NCBI GenBank assembly: GCA_032622095.1
Contig: CP136061.1
Location: 123,764,754 to 123,828,753, forward strand
DNA from: Siphonodentalium dalli
Taxonomy: Eukaryota > Mollusca > Scaphopoda > Gadilida > Siphonodentaliidae
Length of the DNA: 64,000 bases
Direction: 5' to 3'
Every line of letters begins with the position of its first letter. Within the stretch, counting starts at the first letter, position 1. Under the pieces are notes generated by a model. That model searched no databases. It was not told the origin of the DNA and was given only the letters and a program-made list of their open reading frames with translations. This document shows, one piece after another, positions 1 through 11,608 of the stretch. Made by a program: the position numbers and the translations under genes.

Positions 1-1422
1 AACGTCTTCAAATGTGTCGTATATGATGATTCACAGGACGCTTCAATTCTCGAAACAGGGAGTGTGATGAGCTGGATAGATGACAAAATTGATCAAGTTG
101 ACCACATCATTGTCGTGGCATCAAAAAGTCCATGTGTGACCTGCAACAATAGACAAGACATTTATGAAGATGGTCGTCGCGTCATCATATATGAATACAT
201 AGATAAAGCGATTGAACATATAATATATAAGGGATGTTTGTCGAAATGTTTTAATGTCTTTTTCGAGTACAGCAGCAGAAAGAATGTTCATAAAAAGCTT
301 CAATCGCCAGACTCTACCTTCAAATTGATGACAGATGTGAAGAAATTATATAAAAAATTATACAACATTCCATCAGTTAACTCTCGTCAAAATGATATGG
401 TTGATTACATACTCCCAAGTAAATGCAGAAAGCCCGAGTCGAGGAGGGATTTAGAAGTGAAAATTGAAATTGCTTCTCAGAAAATGCGAGTTTTTGACAA
501 ACGATGTGGCTGTGAGAATGATGGCTTGAGAAATAATGCAAGAGATCGGAATATTGAAATGGAAGACATAACTACCAGAGAGCCCCCAGCTGTATTGCCT
601 AATGCAGAAACTCTAGAAGATGAAGAACATCCTTTATTGCGTAAAGACATGAAACCAACAAAGAATCCAGAAGCATTTGCGACATGTAATCCAGAATCAA
701 TGCCCTTGTGTGAAAAACATAAGAATCAAATGGTTAAACCGAAACAGATTGGTACTACACAGTCCAAGATGGAGCATGGCACACAACTTCGAGCTAAACA
801 GTTTGGTGCTGCTGCGGAGTCTGAGATAGAGTACGATCTACGGTTTCCAGCTGATACCAGACGTCGTTCAACTGACAGGAGACCAAGTTTTAACAACCAG
901 GCATCACATCAGAGTTATGTTATTGGAAATTTGAATGATCAGAATTCTGAACTATCCTATGGAGATGAGGTGTATCAAGCTAACAGAGATGTATATCCAT
1001 CGCCATGTCCTTATGATTACCATGGCAACTGGTCTAAGAGAGTTGATAATCAAAACTATCACAAACCTCTCCATGATGACACATACAAAGGTCAATGTCA
1101 CCAACAAGGTCAAGGTCATCATGGCATTCATGAATTAAACAAGAGAGTCTTCCACATCAGGCCTCAGCAGCCTCAATTGCAGTTCAGACAAGATAAGTAT
1201 GGATACGATCCGAGGCTGAATAGTGTGGGAGACGATTGCGATAACAGCAGTTCAGGCAGTGATCAAGGATTATCACTCAAACAGGTCGGTCAATCATTAG
1301 CTGACTGTTACCCATGGGTATCGGTTCCCTCTGTGGTGGATAGCCAGGGGAGTGTTCCGGATGTTCGTCAGCTCAGTGATAGGTTATATGAAGTCAACAG
1401 AAAACATTTACCAATAAATTGA
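1..1422 (+). CDS. SEFIR-domain protein (IL-17 receptor-like), 3' coding exon, partial
   Basis: The reading frame is open from base 1 to the TGA at 1420-1422, so the ATG at 64 is internal and the exon or gene continues off the left edge (473 codons visible). The first ~110 residues look like a SEFIR domain: a hydrophobic strand (residues 2-8), the helix SWIDDKID, then the core strand HIIVVASKSP and a Cys/Tyr-rich stretch (YEYIDKAIEHIIY) before FNVFFEYSS. SEFIR domains mediate homotypic IL-17R/Act1 signalling in the cytoplasm. The remaining ~340 residues are low-complexity, rich in Gln, Asn, His and Asp, with no transmembrane segment, as expected for a cytoplasmic tail. The SEFIR call is by motif pattern, not alignment. 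It could be an IL-17 receptor tail or an Act1-like adaptor; the upstream part needed to decide is outside the window. Confidence 0.72.
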   Translation, partial: NVFKCVVYDDSQDASILETGSVMSWIDDKIDQVDHIIVVASKSPCVTCNNRQDIYEDGRRVIIYEYIDKAIEHIIYKGCLSKCFNVFFEYSSRKNVHKKLQSPDSTFKLMTDVKKLYKKLYNIPSVNSRQNDMVDYILPSKCRKPESRRDLEVKIEIASQKMRVFDKRCGCENDGLRNNARDRNIEMEDITTREPPAVLPNAETLEDEEHPLLRKDMKPTKNPEAFATCNPESMPLCEKHKNQMVKPKQIGTTQSKMEHGTQLRAKQFGAAAESEIEYDLRFPADTRRRSTDRRPSFNNQASHQSYVIGNLNDQNSELSYGDEVYQANRDVYPSPCPYDYHGNWSKRVDNQNYHKPLHDDTYKGQCHQQGQGHHGIHELNKRVFHIRPQQPQLQFRQDKYGYDPRLNSVGDDCDNSSSGSDQGLSLKQVGQSLADCYPWVSVPSVVDSQGSVPDVRQLSDRLYEVNRKHLPIN

Positions 1423-1837
1423 AATCTGTGGTGGACAGGTTTGCCATAGTTGTCTGCATTGATTGGTCATCAGCTTGCCTTAAAATTTAGTGGCTGATTG
1501 AAATATAACTGCATGTGGAAATATGAAAAAAACAAATTGCAGTGTTGGCTATTTCTTGTATAGTGATTATACATGGTAGATTAAACAGTATTTTTATTCA
1601 TAAATCTTTGAACATCTGTGAACAACATGGAACATGACAAATTTAAACCGTTTGCTAAAATTATATAGAAAAAATAATTCCTGTTACATTCATCCTAACT
1701 GAAAATAGTGTTCTATTTCATGGGTAGTTTGGTTTGAATATCAAACCCAATTCATAACTCATATATGCATTCTGGTCACATGTTTTCCCCAACAGGACTG
1801 TGGTTAATATCACTATTTGTGCAGCCCAAGACTGGTA
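1423..1837. other. Downstream flank / probable 3' UTR of the SEFIR gene
   Basis: AT-rich sequence without a credible reading frame. An AATAAA overlaps the end of the coding region (about 1413) and an ATTAAA lies near 1580, but neither can be proven to be the polyadenylation signal. Confidence 0.3.
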
Positions 1838-2255
1838 ATAGTGTGTCTAACATTTGCAGAATGAGGTCCCAATAGGGTGAAATTAGTGATGCTACCCCAC
1901 ACATACAGTGGGCCAGCATAACCAAATTCACCCTATGGGGACCTCATTCTGCTTAGGCTTCATCTTCTTGAAGGTATATATAGTCTCAAATGTTACATTG
2001 TCTTTAGTTACTTTTTCCCATCTGTCCCCTAATTTGCAGAAGATAAAACACATAATTGAGGTGACTAATAGGTTGACATCACCAACTTTAACTGGGGAAC
2101 TTCTGATCCTAGGTCTCCCATAGCAGTTGAGGCCTAAGCAGAATGAGGTTCCCAGAGGGTGAATTTGGATATGCTAGCCATTCATGCATGATAGCTTCAC
2201 TAAATTCACCCTCTTGGGACCTCATTCTGCAAATGTCAAACACACTATTTCCAAG
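1838..2255. mobile_element. Fold-back MITE, 'GAATGAGGTCCC' palindrome family, full copy
   Basis: Outer ends are inverted copies (AATAGTGTGT...TTTGCAGAATGAGGTCCC on the left and its reverse complement on the right). Each end contains its own ~90-bp sub-palindrome around GTGATGCTA...TAGC. The middle ~200 bp is unique to this long form and recurs, inverted, at 58.7-59.57 kb. No transposase is encoded. Confidence 0.75.
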
Positions 2256-2411
2256 CTTGGTGCAGCCTTCAATTGGTGATGATTCCCAATTTGCCAAGGT
2301 CTTTGATTTTGAGTCATTCCCTGATTCATACCTTTTTACCTCATCTCTGTGGCTAGGTTGCAACATATTTAGCACCCAACTATTAAAGGGACCAAAGGCA
2401 CTCACTGTGTA

Positions 2412-2467
2412 CAGTAATGCCCTAAATAATCGACCCCTTAACCACAGCAGAATTTAAGGCATTACTG
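2412..2467. mobile_element. TA-flanked palindromic MITE reduced to its termini
   Basis: Begins CAGTAATGCCCTAAATAATCG and ends ...AAGGCATTACTG, flanked by TA on both sides (2410-2411 and 2468-2469). It is the same family as 7749-7973 but only 56 bp long: the whole interior is gone while both ends and the TA duplication remain. Confidence 0.75.
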
Positions 2468-2471
2468 TACA

Positions 2472-3589
2472 TAGGGTAAATGTGCCAAAAAATTTATATT
2501 TCTGTAAAAACCGCACCACTAAAAAGAACATGAAGAAATAGATAAACTTTGTTTTTATATGCATTACTGAGAGTTGTCCAATAACGAAATTTTACCTGTT
2601 GAAATAATTGTTATGTAAACAATACTGGTACCATAATTTGTCAACAATCATATTGCTAATTGTGTAGTAAGTTAATATTTTAGTCTGAATACGATTTTCA
2701 GAATATTATTTAATGCTTTGAACTTTTCCAATTTTTACCATATCAAGTTTTTATTAAACTTTGGTATCTTATTGGACTAATTGGACTTATATTGGTAATT
2801 CCACTGGAACAGTAATGTTCACACAACAACAGTTTTTATATGCAAAATATCATTATTGGAGACCTATTAATAATGAATATAAGAAGAAAGTCAATATATT
2901 TCCATGAACTTGTTAAAGTGATGTGAAACGCTCCGGTATGGTGATCAAATAGAAATGGAGAATAATCGTGCTGGAAGTAGTTATTTTTAATGAATATTAA
3001 TCCAAATTGACAAAACACATTGTCATTCTTATATATTAATTATATGCAATGAAGCTTGATACCGAAATAATTTGCGTTAGTTTATCGCTGATAGTAGCAT
3101 CCAGAATCAAGATGTAAATATTTACAATTGAGTATAGTTCAGACGATGTTTTCTGTGGAGTGGCATGTCAATTTATTTGAAATTTTCAGCAATGTTAGTA
3201 GAATGCTACATTCCCCGAATTGGCATAGCGCCTGAGTACTAACTTGTCAGTTTCAAGCATCCGAACAAATCCATCATATGTCTTTAGTGATAGTTGTTTT
3301 ACATACTTATATGTTATATCGCATGAACAAACTTTGAAGGCCTAGAGTCCCTTTAACATTTTCTGTGCTTTCTGAATTGCTCATTATTATTGCCTGACAA
3401 ATGAAGTGAAAGGAGGGAATATTATAAGTTATAGGGCGATAAGTTGATGGATATGGTGGTATGTGAGGTGAAGTGAGATTAATATTGGGCGAGGTGCTAG
3501 CTGAGTGTGATATTAATATAGCTGAGCCTCACATGGCATCGCAGCCGGCAAATGAGAGTCCTGTAGCTCATTTATCATGCTTTCCATGT
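2472..3589. other. Intergenic AT-rich sequence
   Basis: No credible exon on either strand. A small inverted motif (GATATTAATAT...ATATTAATATAGC) and a GAGCCTCACATGG/CCATGTGAG pair lie at about 3.48-3.59 kb; otherwise nothing recognised. Confidence 0.4.
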
Positions 3590-3590
3590 G

Positions 3591-4126
3591 AGAAATATAA
3601 TTATCGGTTAGAGCTGAAACGGACAGCCGGATAACTGGTTAGCATCCGGATAACGACGTAACCGGTTAGAAAAAATGAACCGCACGAAACCGCATCCCGC
3701 TCTGTCAGTTGAATGTGAACGTGAATAATGCCCTGGTACCCTCAAAATATTAAGATAAATTATGCAAAAGTAATACTAACCCCTGTGCCACCGATAGTAG
3801 AGCGCAATGCAAGCATTAATTTGCAAGGGGTTAAGGAGAGGGCCTTCTAAAATTTCAGGGTTAGAAATATAATTATCGGTTAGAGCTGAAACGGACAGCC
3901 GGATAACTGGTTAGCATCCGGATAACGACGTAACCGGTTAGAAAAAAATGAACCGCACGAAACTGCATCCCGCTCTGTCAGTTGAATCTGAACGTGAATA
4001 ATGCCCTGGTACCCTCAAAATATTATGATAAATTATGCAAAAGTAATACTAACCCCTGTGCCACCGATAGTAGAGCACAATGCAATCATTAATTTGCAAG
4101 GGGTTAAGGAGAGGGCCTTCTAAAAT
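3591..4126. repeat. 272-bp tandem duplication with hAT-like terminal motif
   Basis: Two nearly identical units start with TTATCGGTTAGAGCTGAAAC at 3601 and 3873 (period 272). Each contains an ACCGGTTA/TAACTGGTTA-rich start and ends CAAGGGGTTAAGGAGAGGGCC. The second ends in a C-homopolymer at about 4128-4142. The start resembles the hAT-like MITE at 29,865, but no target duplication was found. Confidence 0.7.
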
Positions 4127-4142
4127 TCCCCCCCCCCCCCCC

Positions 4143-4595
4143 GCAAATCACTCTCGTGCGAGGGTTTATATCACAAAATTTCAGGAAGCTCCAGTCACAT
4201 GAGTGTTAATTAGACTCTAATTATGACAGCCCTTGTAAAAATATACCTCTGAGGTGAAGCTAAACATCACACCTGATTGGCGGTATGAAGGAATGGGTGG
4301 GCTTATCTTTGAAGAAGCCACCCCATCTTTTTTTGGGGAACAAAAACTTAAATTGAGCTTATCGTCGGTGATGGACTACTGATGGTGTGTACAGTTGTTG
4401 CACCATTTTTCTCTTCTAGATTATTCTACTTTATTATCTGGAAATGTTGATTTTATTGTCTTTCTGCATAATATCTCAGCCATGAGTTATCGGATCTCAG
4501 TGAAATTTGTTATGAATGTTCAAAATCATTAAGATTATTATTTAGGAGGTGTGTAACTACAGGGTTCACACTGGCCAGAGAATTCATTTGTCCAA
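4143..4595. other. Intergenic sequence
   Basis: No gene or recognisable element; includes a poor-complexity stretch TTTTTTTGGGG near 4330. Confidence 0.35.
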
Positions 4596-4599
4596 TTAA

Positions 4600-4765
4600 C
4601 CTTTCTATACTAAATGGACTATCCCAGTCAGTTCTAAAGTGTACATTGGAATGGTCTATTATTGATTTGGAAGGTAATACAAACAGATGACAGATAAATA
4701 AAAGTGCAGAAGGAGCCCAATTTATTGAGGGAAATGTTTAGATAATAAGTTTAGTATAGAATGCG
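4600..4765. mobile_element. TTAA MITE, 'CTTTCTATACTAAAT' family, truncated copy
   Basis: TTAA at 4596-4599 and 4766-4769 flank ends CCTTTCTATACTAAATGG and TTTAGTATAGAATGCG. The same termini occur at 56,305-56,542. TTAA duplications with C-rich termini are the piggyBac-type signature. Confidence 0.7.
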
Positions 4766-5082
4766 TTAATTTTATCCATTTGTTAACAGGCTATCTATTG
4801 CTTGTAAGTTCTCAATTAGAAATCCATACATTCCATGGAAATCCAAAACACCTTTTACCTTTGTTGATTGTTATTGTACATATTAATCAGATATATCTAT
4901 CATATTTTCATACTTCATTTATATGTTCGCATAATTCATATCCGCTCACTTTACTTTTTATCCAAATTGTTAGTTTTTGTTTAGTTAATTGTTATTTTAT
5001 CTTAATTCATAGCTATTATGATATTTTGTCCCAAATTTTTACTTATATCTGAGCCGCAAAACAAATCAACTACGAGCTAGTA

Positions 5083-5245
5083 TGTATTATTAAAGATGGA
5101 TTATCTCTTCATATTACAATTTGTATCATATAACAATAATTTCGTGGGTATAATATAATTATATATATGAATTGTATACCCCTGTCCGGAAATGCTTCTA
5201 TCAATTAATATTGATTTTATTTCGAATATTTTATTATAAAATGAG
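5083..5245. repeat. Solo arm of the 'AAAGATGGATTATCTC' inverted-repeat element
   Basis: Matches the left arm of the 533-bp element at 9999-10,531 (AGATGGATTATCTC ... CCGGAAATGCTTCTATC ... TTTCGAATATTTTAT), but no partner arm lies nearby. Confidence 0.6.
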
Positions 5246-5247
5246 TT

Positions 5248-5486
5248 GATTAAATGGCATTCTCCCAATCAGTTATAAAATTATACATAGGAATGGTCTA
5301 TTATTCATCTGTAGGAATGTTCAGGATATAAAAGCAGACAACAGATAATAGAAAGTTCACAAGGATTCCTATTCATTGGTGGGAAATGTTCAGATAATAA
5401 GTTCAACATGGATGTTTGTTGAACTTATTATCTGAACATTTCCTATGGGATAACTACTCATCAATGAGTATTTAGTATATAAAGGG
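5248..5486. mobile_element. Degraded TTAA MITE copy, 'TCTATACTAAAT' family
   Basis: Interior matches 56,305-56,542 (AATGGTCTATTATTCATCTG, AACAGATAATA, CAGATAATAAGTTCAAC, GGGATAACTAC), but the left terminus is lost. It contains an extra hairpin, GTTCAACATGG/ATGTTTGTTGAAC, at 5400-5425. Confidence 0.6.
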
Positions 5487-5769
5487 TTGAAGTAGCATTC
5501 ACACGAGTCTGTTGCGTGCATTGCGTTGGAATTGGATTACAGACAATAACACCAATGCTTTCATACGGCTGCAATGCATCCGTTACATTGTATACGTTAA
5601 CATACACAATGGAGAGATTCTATTTTCAACACATAGTAAAGCAAAATGCATACCTAATATGGTGTGCATCATGACATGCCAAAAGATGGCGGCTCTCTTC
5701 GAGGCAAGGGAAAATATACTTGTATTTATGTCAATATACAGTGTTAATTATTTGGATTTGACATTATCG

Positions 5770-5945
5770 TATAGAGGATCTACAACGAGTCCCCAGTTTA
5801 TAGCAGAATTTAAAAAACGAGTCCAGTAAATTAGGTCTGGACCGAGCCTTTGGCGAGGTCCAGATCTAATTTACTGGAAAGGCTTGGTCCAGACCTAATT
5901 TACTGGATGAGTTTTGTAATTTCCTCTATAAACTGGGGATGAGTT
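5770..5945. repeat. Palindromic fold-back repeat
   Basis: Inverted halves CCCCAGTTTATAGCAGAA...CGAGTCCAGTAAATTAGG and CCTAATTTACTGGATGAG...TTTCCTCTATAAACTGGGG, with a second internal inversion around CCGAGCC/GGTCC. The apparent 105-codon frame across it is a by-product of the palindrome. Confidence 0.7.
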
Positions 5946-6718
5946 GAAGATTCTATTTATTCTATTTATTACATGATCCAAAACATCATAAAACATACTT
6001 AAATCAACAAATGGGACGCAAAACTAACAACGGCTTCTAAAGGCATGCGATGACGTTTCACGTAATTATACGTTGTTTGCCCGCGTAAAGAAATAATCCC
6101 AGATAAATAAAGACTCTTTGGTGCATTTAATGGCGTATATTTAATGACAAAACTTTTCAAACTCTTCATTCATGATAGTTTGTTGGAAAAATATTGGAAG
6201 CCATAGTATCTTGAGACGTAGCGTACAGAGTGTTAACAGACGACAAACCAGAAGTCAAAGGTCACCTGGCACTATTTCCTGTTATTAAACGAACGTTTAA
6301 AATCACAATTTATAGATTGGGTTTATTGTATGGAATAAGGGTAAGATCATGTAATAAAATTAATTTATTACTAATGGATTGATTTGCAATATTTCATTAG
6401 CTCAAATTATTAATCCGAAACTCCCCGTTATTACGCACTCGTATGAATGGCTTAATGCAAACAACGGATTGTATCAATGTACACAACTGACTTGTCTGAA
6501 CACTCTTTAATTATTTGTGGTTATGTTGCAAGAGGGCTGCAATCTTTTTACTATATTACTTTGATGTATATTTTATCAGATTATTATATTTTATGTAGTG
6601 GTATGTTTACATTTGTGTTTTAACAATGATTCTGGGCCAAAACTAATTCATTATATGCATAATTATGATCTCTGCAGTATAGTATGAGGCAACCTCTAAA
6701 TGGTTGGATTAAGGCTTC
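5946..6718. other. Intergenic sequence
   Basis: No gene or recognised repeat seen. Confidence 0.35.
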
Positions 6719-6722
6719 TTAA

Positions 6723-6971
6723 CCCTTCATGACTAGAGCTTCATGAAATTTTTTGAAAACCCTGTGCCAATGCATTCTCTTATATATGTGAGTCTCCCAT
6801 AGGGAGCCTAACATATATAAGAGAATACATTGGCCAAACTGTATTTACCTTGACCATGTTAGCAAGTGAATTCTCTTATATATGCGAGGCCCCCTATAGG
6901 AGACTCTATAAGAGAATGCACTGGTACAGGATCTTTTATGCTGCACCAGCGCAGCTCCCGTCATGATAGGG
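6723..6971. mobile_element. TTAA MITE, 'CCCTTCATGAC' family, with two hairpins
   Basis: TTAA (6719-6722, 6972-6975) flanks CCCTTCATGAC and GTCATGATAGGG. It carries two hairpins of the shared TATATATG module (6765-6834 and about 6865-6930). A sister copy at 29,654-30,362 has the same ends and is interrupted by a hAT-like MITE. Confidence 0.8.
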
Positions 6972-6975
6972 TTAA

Positions 6976-7746
6976 AGTTATATGAACAATGGCCCTGTTG
7001 ATTTTGTGCGTTTTTGAATTGAATCTCTTTTTGTTTTATAATTGTTGTGGATATCTGAATTTGTATACCATGTTCTATGTGCTGTTGTTATTTAGGATTT
7101 GATTAATGACGTTGTGAATCAGATTGAGCTATGAATCCAGTTTAGGGCCCAACAGACGGCGTCATGAGCAGTGCATCTAACACTGTATTATAACAAAATA
7201 CATCACTGAGGCTTTCAGATGGCTCTTTTTATGAACGCTGCATTGTAATTGTCCAATGCAAGAAAAATGAATACTGTACAGTCTTGTAATCAGGTGTCAC
7301 ATGTGGTGTAGTTACTTGATCTGTTTCCGTCCTCTATGACTGGAGAATAACTGAGATACCTGAAATGCATCAATCCTGTCAAGTCTGTTTAAGAAAACAT
7401 TGTGGGCGTATAAAATTGACTTTTGACTGAAAAGATTGAGCAATGCCCAACATGGTCAGCAGATTAAAATAATAATACAAATAAAACACGCAGCCTGAAG
7501 TATGGTCAAAATCAGCAATAATACACTTGATATACGTTGCTAGAAATCACAGGTGACATGCTGCTAGAAATTGCAGGTGATGCGGAAATCACAGGTGACA
7601 CACAATTTCTTCACTAAAAAACATCTTTCTTTGATCTGTAATGTGTATTGGTATCATATATGTCGTCTGGATCTGGATTCTGCAAACAAAATTGTGTTTT
7701 ATGTCAATTATTTCTACTTAAAAAGAACTATTTCATTCCTAAAACC
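6976..7746. other. Intergenic sequence
   Basis: No credible gene. Near 7548-7600 the phrase GAAATCACAGGTGACA/GAAATTGCAGGTGATG repeats three times (short direct repeat). Confidence 0.35.
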
Positions 7747-7748
7747 TA

Positions 7749-7973
7749 CAGTAATGCTCTAAATAATCGATTCCTTAACCACAGCAGAATTATGGGTAAC
7801 TTTTCAGGATTTAGTCGGAAATATGGCTTGTTGCCATTCATTGGAAAGCTCTCTCTGAGAGCTCTCACTGAGAGCTTTCCGATGAATGGCAACGAGCCAT
7901 ATTTCCAACTAAATCCTGAAAAGTTACCCATAATCTGCTGTGGTTAAGGAGTCGATTATTTAGGGCATTACTG
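7749..7973. mobile_element. TA-flanked palindromic MITE, full copy
   Basis: TA duplications at 7747-7748 and 7974-7975. The element is one long palindrome: CAGTAATGCTCTAAATAATCG, CACAGCAGAATTATGGGTAA, GGAAATATGGCTTG, a small central inversion, then the mirror. A TA duplication and a CAGT start fit Tc1/mariner/pogo-type mobilisation. Protein-like frames on both strands are artefacts of the palindrome. Confidence 0.85.
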
Positions 7974-8689
7974 TAGGTTCACCGTAGTTAAGTTTACCTG
8001 AGCATTTTGTTCTGTTTCATTATTTTGTACCACTTATTTGTGCCAATCAAAATTAGTGCTGTGTGAATAAACAGATATACTTCATTCATTTGTTAAATGT
8101 TCGTGCTTCCAAAAGTGGGTCCAATGCTGTTCAATAGTCCTGTCTAGAGTTATCCTTCTTTGATAATCTGGAAATATTGTTCACCATCATGAGGGTTTGC
8201 ATTTTCTTCCTGGATTAATCGTCTTTGTTTATCTTAGCTCATAAGCAGAGATATATCAGCCATGGGTTATCAGATTTCAATGATATTTCAATTAAGTTGA
8301 TTTTTAGCTGTCATGCATGAGAGGTTTAAAAAATGGTGATGTTCACATTTATTCTAGAGTTATTCTTTTATTTGGAAATTTGATATTGCATATTGTTGTG
8401 CATTTAAAGAAAATTGATTTGATAAATTTATGAGACTTTGTCTCATGTGAACTAAGTTATTGCTGCTAAACCTCTCAAATGCATAGCTATTGCCAAGTTA
8501 TCCTCCCTGCAGGTTAACATGAATGTGCGAAATTACTTTTAAATCTGTTTTCACATGTAATTTGTTAACTATATGTACATTCATTCACAAAGACTTGACT
8601 TTCACTTGTCTGATTGCCATATGAGCCGTAAGAATATTGAGATAAATTGGATAAGAAATATTGGCTGTAGGGCATGCCAAAATATTTAG

Positions 8690-9375
8690 TGATGCAAAGA
8701 GTAAAATCCATTGATGGCTGCCATCATATGTTTTATCGTTCAAATTTGATAGCTCCCATCTGGAAGTGATCCTGCGGCCGTATTTTGTAAAAAAAAAAAT
8801 TAGGGCTCTCATCTAATGGTCACTCCGAGGATTCATATGAACGTCAATGACCATCGGATGAGGGCTGTGGTCTATAAAGGTGTGCCGAAGGTTTAGTAAT
8901 GCAAAGAGTAAATTTGAAGATGGCCACATTTTTCAACAAAATTTGGAAAATATTTATGGCTCCCATCTGTTGGTCACCCAGAAGAACCATTTGCAGTTTG
9001 GTGATGAGCGATGAGAGATGTGGGCTGTAGAGTGTGCCAAAGGAAGTGTAATATCCAAGATGGCTCTGCCGGCAGCCATGCTTTAATAGAAAATCATTCA
9101 AATTTGATAGGTCCCATCTAGAGGTGACCCAAATATGCTTGTAAATTTTCATAACAATTCTCCAATAAATGCGGGCTGCAGGGTGTGCCGACGGGTACAA
9201 ATTTGAAATCGAAGATGGCTGATGGTGGCCATGTTTTTTTTTTGGATGAATTTCGGAAAAAAAAATTTGATGGCTCACCCCTAAGATCCATATGAAGTTT
9301 GGTGATGATCGGATGATGAATGTGGCCTGTAGGTTGTGCCGAAGGAATTAGTCATGCAAATAGGTACACAGCTAC
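8690..9375. repeat. Degenerate tandem repeat ('AAGATGGCTGCC' family), ~4 copies
   Basis: Recurrent blocks: TGCAAAGAGTAAAATCC, GATGGCTGCCGGCAGCCATG-like, TTTGATAGCTCCCATCT, CCATATGAAGTTTGGTGATG, GTGTGCCGAAGG. Copies start near 8691, 8898, 9046 and 9205 with irregular spacing. The same family occurs at 33.48-34.2 kb. It is non-coding in this state. Confidence 0.65.
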
Positions 9376-9994
9376 CAGAAATCACAAAAAAGTTTGCATT
9401 GAATTAAAGGGTGGGTAGGTAGGAAAAAATTTGCAGCACTCACCACCCCCTTTGTGCAACAAAAATATTTTTTTCCACCCAGGTTTTTGGGACCCACCCC
9501 CAAACTCGTATTTCAATTGAATTTGCAGACCCCCCCCAGATTGAATGAGTTAATCGTAAAATTGGCAGACCATAAACACTACTGCACTACTCTTGATGAA
9601 AATTGTCAGCGCTTGAAATCAGGTGCTCTTTTGTTGTGTCGATAACACAAAATCACTCGGGTACTACATATGGCATGTTGTGACTTATTGTCCCAGAATA
9701 ATGATACCTCTACAGTTATGCTCAGAACAAACGCTACATACTAATGTGCTAAATTTCTAATGCATTTATTGGCCAAATTATTAAATAATTGAACGTACTA
9801 ACAGCATAATATGATAGCCTACATTGAACACTCCATGAAACAAAAGACCTTGGTCAGAAATTCACCATGAAACGTCTTAATTTCACTTTGCAGACTACCG
9901 AGAAAAAATTTCTACACAGTGCAAACTCTGTCTTACAAAGAGCTGCGCTAACAAACAACAAAGGAGGTGAAAAAGGTCCTATTATAAACAAACT
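9376..9994. other. Intergenic sequence
   Basis: No gene seen; low-complexity CACCCC tracts at 9440-9535. Confidence 0.35.
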
Positions 9995-9998
9995 TTAA

Positions 9999-10531
9999 AG
10001 ATGGATTATCTCTTCTTATAACAATTTTGAAATAGTTTCCTGGGTATAAAATAATAAATATGAATTGAAGACCCATGTCCGGAAATGCTTCTATCAATTA
10101 ATATTGATTGTATTTCGAATATTTTATCATAAAACAAGATGATTAAATGGGACACTTTATTGTTCGATTTTTAGAACAGACCTTTCAGCCGATACAATAT
10201 AGCGATAGAGATATTAGGGTGTTCTCACAGCTATGCTATACTCCAAAAATCATATGGCCCAGATTGATTATTTGTATTGTTTTATTACATAGTTATAAGC
10301 AATAATGAGTCTAATTAACGTTTATTTGTGACAAAATTACACACAAAAATTTCTGGTCTCTGTTAACAGTAACCACTATTGTTCGTTAGCTAAACAACCA
10401 CATGTTTTTCACCAGAAAATATTCGAAATATAATCATTATTAATTGATAGAAGCATTTCCAGACGGGTTTCGATTCATCTAATATTTTATACCCGGTAAC
10501 TATATAACGCATGTTTACAAACAGACCATCT
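9999..10531. mobile_element. 533-bp element with long inverted arms and TTAA flanks
   Basis: TTAA at 9995-9998 and 10,532-10,535. The left arm AGATGGATTATCTC...CCGGAAATGCTTCTATC is mirrored on the right by GATAGAAGCATTTCCAG...CAGACCATCT. Solo arms occur at 5083 (left type) and 13,700-13,835 (right type). No coding region. Confidence 0.7.
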
Positions 10532-10589
10532 TTAACCTGGAAAATTACCCCTGAATAACCTGTGAACGTATTTTTGTATGCTAGTGCTC

Positions 10590-10745
10590 CATGATTCATC
10601 TGTATATATAAAAGATCAGGATCTGGCCGTCTGTCCGTTCGGAATTTTCTCCCCAACTCCTAGACCGATTTCAACCAATTTTGGTGTGGTGACTCGGGGT
10701 AACCTGGCGGAGGTTAACGGAATTCGTTTTTAAAAATTTTGATTT
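10590..10745. repeat. Dispersed repeat ('CCGATTTCAACCAATTTTGG' type), fragment
   Basis: CTAGACCGATTTCAACCA, TGGTGTGGTGACTCGGGG and GGCGGAG are shared with 50,870-50,945, where the same text precedes a pearl-like unit. It follows a GTCTGTCCGTTCGG tract. Confidence 0.6.
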
Positions 10746-11604
10746 AAAAAAATTTAATTAAATAAATAAAAAAAAACACAAATTAAAATAAGTTCACTAT
10801 TGGCCTATTTCAGAATAAAATAAATGAATATTTAGGTTCAATTTGAACCTATTTGCAGACCAGATGTACGCTCTTTATATATGCGTTGTCAGTGGCCTGT
10901 GCCATCCAACAGAATAATGAGTATAAGTCCACTATGTGCTTGGCTTATTTTAGAATCAAACAAGTCGAATATGAACCTATGTGAATATTTAGGTTCAAAT
11001 GTGCGTGAAGCACACACAGGGGCTGTAGGGCTCTACCACACTAAGAGGCCACTGGTCCCTTTAATGCTGAATAAGGCTCCCAAAGGGAGCCTGTTTCAGC
11101 TAGTTTTGTATAAAAGCGCTTCCAAATTAGAACACATAGGGCACAATGAGAAATTCAGACCGCAAACGAACTGTGCGATTCATAGATTTCAGTGAACAGC
11201 TCCCGGATTAGATACATTTACTCTTAATTGGCATCACAATTGCCTGCGATTTCACAGAATTTGTGAATCACATAATTCGCACAAATCTTTCGCACTATAA
11301 GCTGTCTGTAAAGACCTTAAATGTTACATGATAAATTATAAAAAGAAAAAATATTTAAGTGCTATTTCGAGAAGATCAGTCAAATATTCCACATAAGGTA
11401 GGTTTTGATATCACTCATAATTTGGGGGCTCAAATGAGCCATCTCTGGTTAACAATAACCCAGGAAGTGAAAGTAAAGAACACTGGATGTTTATGGCAGA
11501 ATATCACAGTTTATAGTGTACTATGTATACAACAAATATATACAAAATAATAATTTACATTGATAACAAAATTCATCATAAAACAATTCATTCCAAGTAA
11601 ATTA
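10746..11604. other. Intergenic sequence
   Basis: No gene or recognisable element; AT-rich, with a short palindrome GCTCCCAAAGGGAGC at 11,079-11,093. Confidence 0.35.
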
Positions 11605-11608
11605 TTAA

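Noticed and set aside
8844-9278. 144-codon minus-strand frame
   Set aside because: Covers the degenerate AAGATGGCTGCC repeat; composition follows the repeat and there are no splice signals.
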